From positions 1 to 44,036 of the forward strand of contig DASVCS010000053.1 of NCBI GenBank assembly GCA_036381495.1: a DNA stretch of 44,036 nt. Direction: 5' to 3'. The notes under the pieces are model-generated. The model was not told where the DNA came from, searched no databases, and saw only the letters and a list, made by a program, of their open reading frames with translations. The position numbers and the translations under genes are program-made. Below are positions 33,464 to 42,055 of this stretch, piece by piece; positions within the stretch are counted from its first letter, which is position 1, and each line of letters starts with the position of its first letter. Source of the DNA: DASVCS01 sp036381495 (lineage in GTDB: Bacteria > Gemmatimonadota > Gemmatimonadetes > Longimicrobiales > RSA9).

Positions 33464-34155
33464 CGCACACGCTTCGAGTGCGGCCGCATTCTCGACATCA
33501 TCCGCAAGACCTCGTTCCTGTCCCCACTGCGCGAGCCGCACGGCGACACCGCCGCCGCGACCGGCCTCGCCGAACCGCGGCGCCCGCGTCCCATGACGGC
33601 AGCCCCGCCGACGTCCGCTCCCGCGCACAATGAAAACGGAGCGTACGCTCCGGTCGGCTGGACCAGCGCATGGACCTTGCCAACGCGATCGCCGCGCCGG
33701 CGGCAGTGCCGGCGGACGCCACCCGGCGGTCACGGCCGGCGCCGACGCGCCTCCGCCCGGCGCGCCCGGAGCCGTAGCACGGCCCCGTTCAGGGCCTTGG
33801 CGGTGCGGTGGCCGCCGCCGCGTCACGCGGACGCGCGGCGCGTGGGCGGGCAGGCGTCCCCGTCGACCAGCGGCGTCGCCGTCCCGGCATTGCGGGAGGG
33901 GAACGGCAAGTGTTGCGCGCTGTCAACAGAGATCCCGCGTCGACGTCGGCGTATGTCCGTGCGACCGGGGGGCGCGCAAGCGGCCAGGTACGCCTCCAAC
34001 CCCCGCGAGCCGGCATCGCCCGTCGGTGCGCGCCGGAACGGGCACGGAGCTTCCATGGTTCGCGGCGGCTGCCGATATTCCGGATGGCGCGACCCTTCGC
34101 GCGGCGCGGCGCGTGGATCGGCGGCGCGGCGAGCGGCAACCGACGCAGACCACGG
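33464..34155. other. Divergent intergenic region without a convincing gene
   Basis: About 690 bases separate two divergent operons (AsnB copy 2 to the left, GT4 to the right), so promoters for both should lie here. Open frames in it are extensions or shadows of the flanking genes with Arg-rich translations. Besides the palindrome at 33637-33652, there is a looser inverted repeat TGTTG-N8-CAACA at 33911-33928. Arms of that size are expected by chance. I could not place -35/-10 boxes with confidence. Confidence 0.5.
33637..33652. promoter_or_regulatory. 16-bp perfect palindrome, candidate operator
   Basis: CGGAGCGTACGCTCCG is a perfect 16-base palindrome with no spacer, preceded by a short A-run (33633-33636). 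It lies 174 bp upstream of the AsnB start and about 500 bp upstream of the GT4 start, in the divergent region. Perfect symmetry would suit a dimeric regulator, but no regulator gene is visible in the window and a palindrome of this size can occur by chance. Confidence 0.3.
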
Positions 34156-35271
34156 ATGACGATCCTCCACATGACGGCGCCCGCCCGGTTCGGCGGACTC
34201 GAGCGGGTGGTTCAGGCGCTGGCTGCGGGACAGCGGCGCGCGGGTCACTGCGTGCACGTCGCGGCGGTCGTCTCGAATGAGGGAGCCGAGCACGCGGCCT
34301 TCGCGCCGCTCGTGGAGGAGGGAGTCGAGGTTCACGCGCTCCGGCTGGACGGGCGCCGGTACCTCCTCGAGCGCCGCCTGCTGCGGGACCTCTGTCGGCG
34401 GATCCGGCCGACGGTGGTACACACGCACGGCTACCGCTCGGATGTGATCGGTGGCGGCGTGGCCCGCGCGCTCGGGATCCCGAACATGACCACGGTCCAC
34501 GGCTTCACGCGCGGTGGATGGAAGAACCGCCTCTACGAGACGCTCCAGCGCCGCGCGTTCCGGGGTTTCGATGCGGTGGTCGCGGTCTCGCGGCCGCAGG
34601 TCGCCGAGCTCACGCGGGCGGGCGTGCGCGCCGAGCGGATCCACCTGGTCCCCAACGCGTGGAGCGGACGCCGCATCCGGTGGGAGGAGCGGGAGGCGGT
34701 GCGCGCGCGCCTCGCGATCGAGCCGCACGCCTTCCACATCGGTTGGGTGGGGCGCCTCGGCCATGAGAAAGGGCCGGATGTGCTGATCGACGCGCTTCCG
34801 GCGTTGCGTGACCTGCCGATCGTCGTCTCGATGGTCGGGGACGGCCGCATGCGCCCCGAGCTCGAAGCGCGCGCCGCCCGCGCCGGCGTCGCGGACCGGA
34901 TCCGCTGGCACGGCGCCGTCGACGATGCGGCGCCGCTGTTCCGCGCCTTCGACGCCTTCGTCCTCAGCTCGCGGACCGAGGGGACGCCGATCGTGCTGTT
35001 CGAGGCGATGGCGGCCGGGACGCCCATCATCGCGACGCGCGTCGGCGGTGTTCCGGACGTCGTCTCCACCGCCGAGGCGGTGCTCGTTCCACCCGGGGCG
35101 CCAGCGGCGCTCGCGGACGCGATCCGTGGACTCCACGCCGATCCGGCCGCTGCGCTCGCGCGCGCGACCGCCGCGACGCGACGACTCGGGACGGACTTCG
35201 CCGTGGACGGCTGGCTGGCCCGCTACGACGCCCTGTATCGACGACTCGGCCGGGATGGAAAGGCCCGATGA
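34156..35271 (+). CDS. Glycosyltransferase family 4
   Basis: A 371-residue GT4 enzyme that opens the right-hand plus-strand operon. The N-terminus MTILHMTAPARFGGLERVV holds the acceptor-side glycine loop. VVHTHGYRSDVIG and the VAVSRPQV region follow. The donor half has IGWVGRLGHEKGPDVLIDAL and an intact E-x7-E signature, EGTPIVLFE then AMAAGTPIIATRVGG. The frame is open back to 33808, but ATG 34156 lies at the first beta strand and the upstream part is Arg-rich; no strong ribosome site is seen. Its stop overlaps the next GT2 start by ATGA. Sugar specificity unknown. Confidence 0.88.
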   Translation: MTILHMTAPARFGGLERVVQALAAGQRRAGHCVHVAAVVSNEGAEHAAFAPLVEEGVEVHALRLDGRRYLLERRLLRDLCRRIRPTVVHTHGYRSDVIGGGVARALGIPNMTTVHGFTRGGWKNRLYETLQRRAFRGFDAVVAVSRPQVAELTRAGVRAERIHLVPNAWSGRRIRWEEREAVRARLAIEPHAFHIGWVGRLGHEKGPDVLIDALPALRDLPIVVSMVGDGRMRPELEARAARAGVADRIRWHGAVDDAAPLFRAFDAFVLSSRTEGTPIVLFEAMAAGTPIIATRVGGVPDVVSTAEAVLVPPGAPAALADAIRGLHADPAAALARATAATRRLGTDFAVDGWLARYDALYRRLGRDGKAR

Positions 35272-36470
35272 CTCTCCTCGCGTGGATCCTGATCTGTGCG
35301 CCGGTGCTCCTGGTGGCGTACGCCTACGCAGGCTACCCACTGCTGTTGTGGCTGCTCGCGCATCTGAGGCGGCCGGCGGCGCCGCCGGCGCCGCCCGCGC
35401 AGTGGCCGAGCATCAGCATCTGCGTCCCCGTCTACAACGAGGAGGCGCAGATCCGCGGGTTGATCGAGAGTCTGCTCGCCCTCGATTATCCGCCCGAGAA
35501 GCGCCAGATCCTCGTGGTCTCCGATGCGTCCACGGACGGGACCGACGCGATCGTCGAGGAATACGCCCCGGCGGGCGTCGAGCTGCTCCGGCTCCCCGAG
35601 CGATCGGGGAAGACGGCCGCGGAAACCGCCGCCGCCGCACACCTCCGCGGCGAGATCATCGTGAACACGGATGCGTCGATCCGGATCCGACCCGATGCGC
35701 TGAAGCCGCTGATCGCGCGCTTCGCCGATCCGGCGGTCGGCGTGGCCTCCGGCCGGGATGTCAGCATCGCGCGGCATGCCGATGACCCGAACATCGGCGA
35801 GGCAGGCTACGTGGGGTACGAGATGGCGGTACGCGCGCTCGAAACGCGACTCGGCGGCATCATCGGCGCGTCCGGCTGCTTCTACGCGATCCGCCCGGAA
35901 TTGTACCGCGCGGCCGTACCCGCACACCTCAGCCGGGACTTCGCGTCCGCGCTGATCGCGCGCGAGCACGGCTACCGCGCCGTTTCGGTGGACGAGGCGG
36001 TCTGCTTCGTCCCCCGCACCGGCTCGCTGCAACGCGAGTACTACCGGAAGGTGCGCACGCTGAGCCGCGGCATGGAGACGCTCCTCCACAAGCGTCATCT
36101 CCTGAACCCGCTACGTTACGGCGCCTTCGCCTGGAAGCTCTGGAGTCACAAGGTCTGCCGCTGGCTCGCGCCGTGCGGGCTCGCCCTCGCGCTGCCCGGC
36201 CTCACGCTCCTCGCGCCCACCGCGCCGTGGGCCGACTGGGCCCTCGGCGCCGCCGCCCTCGGCGCCGCCCTCGCCTGGCTCGGCTGGCGCTGGCCGGATC
36301 GCCGCCCCATGCCGCGGATCCTGGCCATGCCCACATCCATCGCCGTCGTCACGCTCGCGGCGCTCCACTCGCTCTACCGGGCACTGCGCGGCAATCGCGA
36401 CGCCACCTGGGAGCCCACGCGCCGCGATGTGATCCACCCGCCGGTGCCCGCCGGCGGACTGAGGGAGTGA
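35268..36470 (+). CDS. Membrane-anchored GT2 glycosyltransferase (processive-synthase-like)
   Basis: A 400-residue GT2 protein with one N-terminal helix (about 5-27), a cytoplasmic GT-A domain and about two to four C-terminal helices (from about 300). The catalytic domain shows SISICVPVYNEEAQ, VSDASTDGT (nucleotide Asp about 86), NTDASIRI (DxD-equivalent at about 135), SGCFYAIRPELY, and LSRDFASALIAREHGY, near the acceptor-base position. REYYRKVRTLSRG corresponds to the R/K-rich segment after it (QxxRW-like position, not exact). This layout resembles IcaA/HasA-like or hopanoid/exopolysaccharide GT2 enzymes, but the QxxRW motif of true processive synthases is not clear. It couples to the preceding GT4 by ATGA. 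A 166 bp space follows. Confidence 0.85.
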   Translation: MTLLAWILICAPVLLVAYAYAGYPLLLWLLAHLRRPAAPPAPPAQWPSISICVPVYNEEAQIRGLIESLLALDYPPEKRQILVVSDASTDGTDAIVEEYAPAGVELLRLPERSGKTAAETAAAAHLRGEIIVNTDASIRIRPDALKPLIARFADPAVGVASGRDVSIARHADDPNIGEAGYVGYEMAVRALETRLGGIIGASGCFYAIRPELYRAAVPAHLSRDFASALIAREHGYRAVSVDEAVCFVPRTGSLQREYYRKVRTLSRGMETLLHKRHLLNPLRYGAFAWKLWSHKVCRWLAPCGLALALPGLTLLAPTAPWADWALGAAALGAALAWLGWRWPDRRPMPRILAMPTSIAVVTLAALHSLYRALRGNRDATWEPTRRDVIHPPVPAGGLRE

Positions 36471-36636
36471 GGGGCGGACGAATGGCCGGGAACGGGCGCG
36501 CTTCCCGGCAGACGATGTCGCGCCGGGCACGGGACGTGCTCGCGTCCCCGCCGTGCATGCGGCCCGATGCGCCCGCATTCGACGGCGGATCCGGTCGGCT
36601 GCGCAACGCCACCGCTCGACACGGCCGCAAGTCGCC

Positions 36637-37887
36637 ATGAACCAACCAGTCACGGCTGGCCACTCCGGTGCGGCGCTGGCCGGGTCGGCAGGCGCGCCCC
36701 GGCTCCGCGCGAGCCCGCCGAGCCCCGGGCCGGTACCGGCTCTCCTGCTCGGTTCGGGCATCACCGCGCTCGGCGTCATCCGCGCCCTCGCACGCGCCGG
36801 CATCCCGGCGTTGGTGTGGACGCAGTCCACCGACATCGCACGCCGCTCACGGTGGTTCCGCCCCGCGCCGGCCGGCTCGGTCGATCCGCGCGCGGACCTC
36901 GAAGGATATCTCGTGGGTTCGGGACTCGAGCGCGCGGTCCTCTTCGCCGGCTCCGACACGTGGGCGGAACGCGTTGCGCGCATGGATGCGACACTGGCGC
37001 GGCGATTCCCCGGCACGACCGCTCCCGCCACCGTACTCGATCGCCTCCTGGACAAGGCGCGGCTCGCCGAGACACTCGAAGCCGCCCGACTGCCGCACCC
37101 GCGGACCGAACCCGTCCGATCCGCCGCCGACGTCGAGCGCCTCGACGACCGCCTCTTCGAGACGGCCTTCCTCAAGCCGTGCGACTCGCAGCGGTTCTTC
37201 CAGCGGTTCGGAGTCAAGGCGGTCCGGGTGCGGGATCGTGCGGACGCGGTGCAACGACTCGGTGAGATCGGACGGCACGGACTGGACGTCGTCCTCCAGG
37301 AGTACGTCCCCGGCCCACCGTCGAATCACGTTTTCATCGACGGGTTCGTGGACGCGGACGGGCGGATCGCCGCGCTCCTCGCGCGGCGGCGGCTGCGGAT
37401 GTATCCGCCGGACTTCGGCAACAGCACGTACATGGTCACCGTCGCGCCCGACGAGGTGACCGGCGCGGTCGCCACGGTGAAGCGCCTGGTCGCGGCGGTC
37501 GGCTACCGCGGCATCTTCAGTGCGGAGCTGAAGCAGGACGCGCGCGACGGCGTGTTCAAGCTGCTCGAGACGAACGTCAGGCCGTGGTGGTACGTCGACT
37601 TCGCCGCTCGCTGCGGTGTCAACGTCTGCGCGCTCGCCTATCGGGATGCGCTGGGGTTGCCGATCGAGTCGATACGCGACTACACGGTCGGTCGGTCGTG
37701 CTGCTACCCGTATTACGACTTCTACGCCTGCCGCGAGCTGTGGCGGCGGCGCGAACTCTCGCTCGGAGCGTGGGCACGGTCCTGGGCCGGCGCGGAACAA
37801 CCGGTCTTCCGCTGGACGGATCCACGCCCCGCGCTGACCGAGTTCGGGGGTATGCTGCGCCGCAAGTTGTGGGGCCGTTCGACGTGA
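36637..37887 (+). CDS. ATP-grasp enzyme (copy 2)
   Basis: A 416-residue ATP-grasp protein. After a Pro/Ala-rich start comes LLGSGITALGVIRALARAGIPALVWTQSTD, a Rossmann-like domain. The grasp domain follows: DKARLAETLEAARLPHPRTEP, FLKPCDSQRFFQRFGVKAV (ATP-binding Lys), VVLQEYVPGPPSNHVFIDGF, and FSAELKQDARDGVFKLLETNVRPWWYVDFAARCG with the metal-binding Glu/Asn pair. Several such proteins are annotated as carboxylate-amine ligases in exopolysaccharide loci. It is quite different from the copy at 27763. ATG 36637 is chosen at the head of the N-terminal domain. Its TGA overlaps the GTG start of the TPP enzyme by 4 bp, so their products probably act together. Substrate unknown. Confidence 0.83.
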   Translation: MNQPVTAGHSGAALAGSAGAPRLRASPPSPGPVPALLLGSGITALGVIRALARAGIPALVWTQSTDIARRSRWFRPAPAGSVDPRADLEGYLVGSGLERAVLFAGSDTWAERVARMDATLARRFPGTTAPATVLDRLLDKARLAETLEAARLPHPRTEPVRSAADVERLDDRLFETAFLKPCDSQRFFQRFGVKAVRVRDRADAVQRLGEIGRHGLDVVLQEYVPGPPSNHVFIDGFVDADGRIAALLARRRLRMYPPDFGNSTYMVTVAPDEVTGAVATVKRLVAAVGYRGIFSAELKQDARDGVFKLLETNVRPWWYVDFAARCGVNVCALAYRDALGLPIESIRDYTVGRSCCYPYYDFYACRELWRRRELSLGAWARSWAGAEQPVFRWTDPRPALTEFGGMLRRKLWGRST

Positions 37888-39683
37888 GCGGCGGTGAGCG
37901 GCATCGTCGCGCCGCTGCGGCGACGTCCCGGCGCGCGGTCTCCGGCGCCGAGTTGCTCGGGACCACGCTGGCCCGACTGGGCGTCGACTGCGTCTTCGGT
38001 CTCCCGGGGATGCAGAACCTCGGCCTCTACGAGGCGCTGCGCCGCGGCGCGATCCGGACCGTCCTGGCCTCGCAGGAGCTGGCGGCGGCCTTCATGGCGA
38101 ACGGCTACGCCCGCACGTCCGGCGGCGTCGGAGTGCTCGCCACGGTCCCGGGGCCGGGCTTCGCCTGTGCACTGACCGGGCTGGCGGAGGCGCGCCACGA
38201 TTCGGCGGCGGTGCTGCACATCACGACGCCGCCGCCGCGGGCGTCGGGCCGGCGCCATCCGCTCCAGGCGCTCGACCAGGCCGCGATCGCGGCGCCGATC
38301 GTGAAAGGGGTCTTCGACATCGAGCGCGCACAGGAGATCCCCGGCGTCCTGGGCGAGGCGCACGCGCTGGCGGTCGGGGGCGAGCCGGGCCCGGTCCTGG
38401 TCCAGATCGCGGAAGAGGCGGTGGCGGACGGGGCGCCGGTCGCGCATGAAGCCCCCGAGCCGACGGACGACCGCGAACCGCCGCTCGATGCCGCCGCGCT
38501 CCGCCAGGCCGTGGCGCTCGTGGGCGCGGCGCGTCGGCCGCTGCTCTTCGCCGGCCAGGGCGCGGCCGACGCCGCAGCCGAGTTGCGCCGGCTCGCGGAA
38601 CTGCTGGGCGCGCCGGTCCTCACCACGCTGTCCGGCCGCGGCATCCTGCCGGAAGACCACCCGCTCGCACTCGGCTTCGACCCCGCGCGCGGCGGCGTGG
38701 ATGCGCTGAACCGGCTGATCGCGTCCGCGGACCTCGTGATCGCGCTCGGCTGCAAGCTCGGGCACACGGGCAGCGCGGGATTCCGGCTTCGCCTCCCTGC
38801 GGAACGGCTGATCCGCGTGGACGCGGAACGCGCGAACCTGGACGCGAACTATTCCGCGAGACTCGCGGTGCACGGCCGCGTCGAGGCCTTCCTCGCGGAT
38901 GTGCTGCGGTCACTGGATGCATCCGCCCGCGGCCCGTCCGACCACTGGGGCGCGGATGCAGTGGCGGCGTGGCGCGCCCGGCCCGCCGGGACCGGCGGGC
39001 TGCCGGAACCCGCGATCCGAGGGATCGAGTCCGACACGCCGGCGGGCCTCTTCGCCGCACTGCGCCGCGCGCTGCCGCGGGACGCGATCCTGGTCACGGA
39101 CTCCGGGCTCCACCAGATGCTCGCCCGGCGCCATTTTCCGGTGCTCGCGCCGCGCGGCCTCCTCTGCCCCAGCGACTTCCAGTCCATGGGCTTCGGCCTC
39201 CCGGCCGCGATCGGCGCCGCACTCGCAGCGCCTGAGCGCACCGTCGTGGCCGTCGTCGGCGACGGCGGCTTCACCATGTCCGGCCTCGAACTGCTGACCG
39301 CCATCCGCGAGCGCCTGCGCCTGACCGTCCTCGTGTTCAACGACGGCTGGCTCAACCTGATCCGGCTCCAGCAGTACGCGGCGCACGGACATGCCCATGC
39401 GACCCGTCTGCGCAATCCGGACTTCGAGACGTTCGCCTCCGCGGTCGGCGCCCGCTACATTCGGCTCGAAGGCGATGCGGAGCCACGTCTGTACGCCGCG
39501 ATCCGAGGCCGCGGCGTGACGCTGGTCGACGTCACGGTCGCCGATTCCCCGGTGGTCCGCACGCTCCACGCGAAGGCCGCCGCCCGGGAAACCATCCGCG
39601 GATGGCTCGGGGGCCGCCTCTCCGCACGGCTGAAACAGTGGTTCGGGCACCCGGCGGGCCACGAACCGGCCGCCAGCCGCTGA
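37884..39683 (+). CDS. Thiamine-pyrophosphate-dependent enzyme (acetolactate synthase-like)
   Basis: A 599-residue protein with the three-domain layout of the acetohydroxyacid synthase/pyruvate decarboxylase family. The N-terminal Pyr domain begins SGAELLGTTLARLGVDCVFGLPG and has SQELAAAFMANGYARTSG with the cofactor-activating Glu at about 65. The central domain contains LLFAGQGAADAAAELRRLAELLGAPVLTT. The C-terminal PP domain has FGLPAAIGAALA and VVGDGGFTMSGLELLTAIRERL followed by VLVFNDGWLN, the GDG-x(26)-ND TPP/metal motif. It is catalytically complete by these marks. GTG 37884 (GTGA overlap with the ATP-grasp stop) sets the start. In a glycan operon it may attach a two-carbon unit to a ketosugar, as YerE does, or form a carboxylate or aldehyde precursor; I cannot choose. 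Confidence 0.87.
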   Translation: MSGGERHRRAAAATSRRAVSGAELLGTTLARLGVDCVFGLPGMQNLGLYEALRRGAIRTVLASQELAAAFMANGYARTSGGVGVLATVPGPGFACALTGLAEARHDSAAVLHITTPPPRASGRRHPLQALDQAAIAAPIVKGVFDIERAQEIPGVLGEAHALAVGGEPGPVLVQIAEEAVADGAPVAHEAPEPTDDREPPLDAAALRQAVALVGAARRPLLFAGQGAADAAAELRRLAELLGAPVLTTLSGRGILPEDHPLALGFDPARGGVDALNRLIASADLVIALGCKLGHTGSAGFRLRLPAERLIRVDAERANLDANYSARLAVHGRVEAFLADVLRSLDASARGPSDHWGADAVAAWRARPAGTGGLPEPAIRGIESDTPAGLFAALRRALPRDAILVTDSGLHQMLARRHFPVLAPRGLLCPSDFQSMGFGLPAAIGAALAAPERTVVAVVGDGGFTMSGLELLTAIRERLRLTVLVFNDGWLNLIRLQQYAAHGHAHATRLRNPDFETFASAVGARYIRLEGDAEPRLYAAIRGRGVTLVDVTVADSPVVRTLHAKAAARETIRGWLGGRLSARLKQWFGHPAGHEPAASR

Positions 39684-39717
39684 TACGAAACCCGTGCACC
39701 ACGTCGAGCACGAAGCC

Positions 39718-40887
39718 ATGGGCGCTCTACTGGTCCTCTTTCATTGTAGATCGAATACAGGTTATGCCATCGGCAGACTGGAGCGCGTATTCCTCGAAAT
39801 GGCGCTCAACGTATTCGGCTCCCCGGAACGGATCCACTTCGCGTACCCCGCGATCGAACGGGGGCTCGATCCGGCCCTCCGGGGGCGCGTGAAGAACGTC
39901 GTGGCCTTCGACTATCGCGATGGGTCGCCCGCGTCCGTGCACGCCATAACCGAATACATCGGAGAACACGACATCCGTGTGATCTTCGGCTTCGACCAGC
40001 CGGTCACCGCGCCGACGTACAAAGCGTTGCGCAAGGCAGGCGTCGAATTGTTCATCTCGTACTGGGGCGCACCCATGAGCAGCATCAATCATGGAATCCG
40101 GCTGCTCGCGAAACGAGTACAGTTCGCAATCACGCGGTACAAGCCCGATCTCTTCATCTTCGAATCCGAAGCGATGCGTGAAACGGCGGTGGCGGGAAGA
40201 GGCGTGCCGCACTCCGCGACCCGCGTCGTCTACAACGGCGTGGATGAAAAGCGATTCAGACCCGCGGAGGATCGGTCGTACGCATACGATCTGTTCGGCA
40301 TCCCCGCGGACCGGAAGATCGTCTACTACTCCGGGCACATGGAGGAGCGGAAGGGCGTCCACGTCATCGTCGAGGCCGCGGTGGACCTGGTCACGCGCCG
40401 CGGGCGCAAGGACGTCCACTTCCTGTTCATGGGCAACAAGAACGGCGAAGAGCGCCGGTTCGACCCGCTCTACATGGACACGGAAGCCGCGGACCACATC
40501 ACGTTCGGCGGGTACCACGATGAGGTGGAACGGATCATCCCCTGCTGCCACATCGGCGCGATCGCAACGACCGGCTGGGACTCGTTCCCGTTGTCGCCCC
40601 TCGAAATGCAGTCCTGTGGATTGCCGGTGATCGCGTCCGCGTTGCAGGGGCTCAAGGAATGCGTGGAGGACGGAGTCACCGGATTCCTGGTCGAGCCGGG
40701 TGATCCCCTCGCGCTTTCCCGAAGGATCGAGGAGTTGCTACGCTCCCCGGATCTGAGGGCGCGAATGTCGGTCGCGGCGCGGAAGCGGATCGTGAACGGG
40801 TTCACTGCGGAGCGACAGATCGGCCGATTGTCCGAAGTGCTGCGGGAGGCCGTCCTGCGATCCCGCGGCGGCACCCGGATCCCGTGA
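39718..40887 (+). CDS. Glycosyltransferase family 4 with lower GC than its neighbours
   Basis: A 389-residue GT4 protein. The N-terminus is LLVLFHCRSNTGYAIGRLERVF, and the C-terminal half has VYYSGHMEERKGVHVIVEA and GWDSFPLSPLEMQSCGLPVIAS, where the usual first Glu of E-x7-E is Asp while the second Glu is kept. ATG 39718 is used; an in-frame GTG at 39694 would add 8 residues, and neither has a strong ribosome site. Base use is odd: several 60-base stretches at its 5' end and middle (39721-39780, 40081-40200) have only about 50-58% G+C against about 70% around them. That suggests a different origin from the flanking genes. It lies between the TPP enzyme and WecB in the same direction. Confidence 0.85.
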   Translation: MGALLVLFHCRSNTGYAIGRLERVFLEMALNVFGSPERIHFAYPAIERGLDPALRGRVKNVVAFDYRDGSPASVHAITEYIGEHDIRVIFGFDQPVTAPTYKALRKAGVELFISYWGAPMSSINHGIRLLAKRVQFAITRYKPDLFIFESEAMRETAVAGRGVPHSATRVVYNGVDEKRFRPAEDRSYAYDLFGIPADRKIVYYSGHMEERKGVHVIVEAAVDLVTRRGRKDVHFLFMGNKNGEERRFDPLYMDTEAADHITFGGYHDEVERIIPCCHIGAIATTGWDSFPLSPLEMQSCGLPVIASALQGLKECVEDGVTGFLVEPGDPLALSRRIEELLRSPDLRARMSVAARKRIVNGFTAERQIGRLSEVLREAVLRSRGGTRIP

Positions 40888-40921
40888 TCGGTCCGGGAGC
40901 GGTGCCATCGAAAGCGAGACC

Positions 40922-42055
40922 GTGATGACGCGAATGCAGGGAAACGATGGGCGCCCGCTGGCGATCTGCTACGGGACCCGGCCGCAGGTGATCAAGGCGT
41001 CGGTCCTCATCGACGTCCTCGAAGAACACTGGCCGTTGCTCACGGTCGACACGGGTCAGCACTACGACTACGAGCTGAACGCACTACTCTACGAGCAGCT
41101 CGGCGTGCGGCCGCCGCAGCTCCTGCTCGGCATCGGCTCGGGCGACCACGCGACCCAGACGAGCGCGATCCTCACGCGCGCGGCGGACATCTTCGCGCAA
41201 TACCGGCCGTGGGCCGTCGCGGTCGTCGGGGACACGAACAGCACGCTGGGCTGTGCCCTGGCCGCCGCGAAGCGCGGGATCCCGGTCCTCCACGTCGAGG
41301 CCGGCCTGCGCTCCGACAATCTGGCCATGGCCGAGGAGATCAACCGGCGGCTCGTCGATTCGATCAGTACGCTGCTCTTCGCGCCTTCCACGGCCGCCGT
41401 CGACCGGCTGCGCGCGGAGAGTCCGTACGGCGCTGTCGTGCGGACCGGCGATGTGGCGCGTGACGTCCTGGTCCGTACACTGGATCGGGCGCCGACCGTC
41501 TCCGCGATCGAGGGCTGGCCGCTCGAGCCGGGGGCGGAGTTCATCTTCGCCACACTGCATCGGGCGGAACTCACCGATGATGCGGACCGCACGATCGAGG
41601 TGCTGGAGACGCTCGCGCGGCTCGAATTCCCGGTCATCTTCGCCATGCACCCGCGGACACGGGCGACGCTGGAGCGCCACGGGCTGCTCGACCGGATCCC
41701 CGCCGCGCTCCACGTACGGCCGCCGCTGGGCTACCTCGAGACACTCGCATGCATCCGCGAGGCGCGGGGCATCATCACGGATTCGGGCGGCGTCCAGCGG
41801 GAGGCGTACTGGCTCGGCACACCGTGCATCACGCTGCGTACCGAGACGGAGTGGCTCGAGACCGTCGATCTCGGCGCGAACGCGCTCGTCGCGCCCGAAC
41901 GCGCCGCGGCCACGCTGCCCGAGGTCGTCCGGCGCCACATCGGCCGGACCGGCGACGGCTGGGACCGCGATGCCTACGGCGCCGGCGACGCCGCGCTCAG
42001 GATCCGGGACGCGATCGGCCGGTGGCGGGAGGGGGCGCCGCTTCCGACGGAGTGA
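40922..42055 (+). CDS. wecB: UDP-N-acetylglucosamine 2-epimerase (WecB-type)
   Basis: A 377-residue enzyme of the UDP-GlcNAc 2-epimerase family, which interconverts UDP-GlcNAc and UDP-ManNAc (or related 2-acetamido sugars) through a GT-B fold. Visible family motifs: CYGTRPQVIK at about 16-25, DTGQHYDYELN, GDTNSTLGCALAAAKRGIPVLHVEAGLRS, TLHRAEL, and ITDSGGVQREAYWLGTPCITLRTETEWLE at the uridine site. Length is typical of bacterial non-hydrolysing WecB. Translation may begin at GTG 40922 or the next codon, ATG 40925. Its 3' end overlaps the convergent membrane-protein gene by 59 bp. It implies a ManNAc-derived (possibly ManNAcA) residue in the product. Confidence 0.9.
   Translation: MMTRMQGNDGRPLAICYGTRPQVIKASVLIDVLEEHWPLLTVDTGQHYDYELNALLYEQLGVRPPQLLLGIGSGDHATQTSAILTRAADIFAQYRPWAVAVVGDTNSTLGCALAAAKRGIPVLHVEAGLRSDNLAMAEEINRRLVDSISTLLFAPSTAAVDRLRAESPYGAVVRTGDVARDVLVRTLDRAPTVSAIEGWPLEPGAEFIFATLHRAELTDDADRTIEVLETLARLEFPVIFAMHPRTRATLERHGLLDRIPAALHVRPPLGYLETLACIREARGIITDSGGVQREAYWLGTPCITLRTETEWLETVDLGANALVAPERAAATLPEVVRRHIGRTGDGWDRDAYGAGDAALRIRDAIGRWREGAPLPTE

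Noticed and set aside
33911..33928. TGTTG-N8-CAACA inverted repeat as an operator
   Set aside because: Five-base arms with a free spacer are expected by chance in a 690-base region; noted but not claimed.
31580..34159. An 859-codon plus-strand open frame
   Set aside because: Antisense shadow of the second AsnB; composition is Arg/His-rich without domains.
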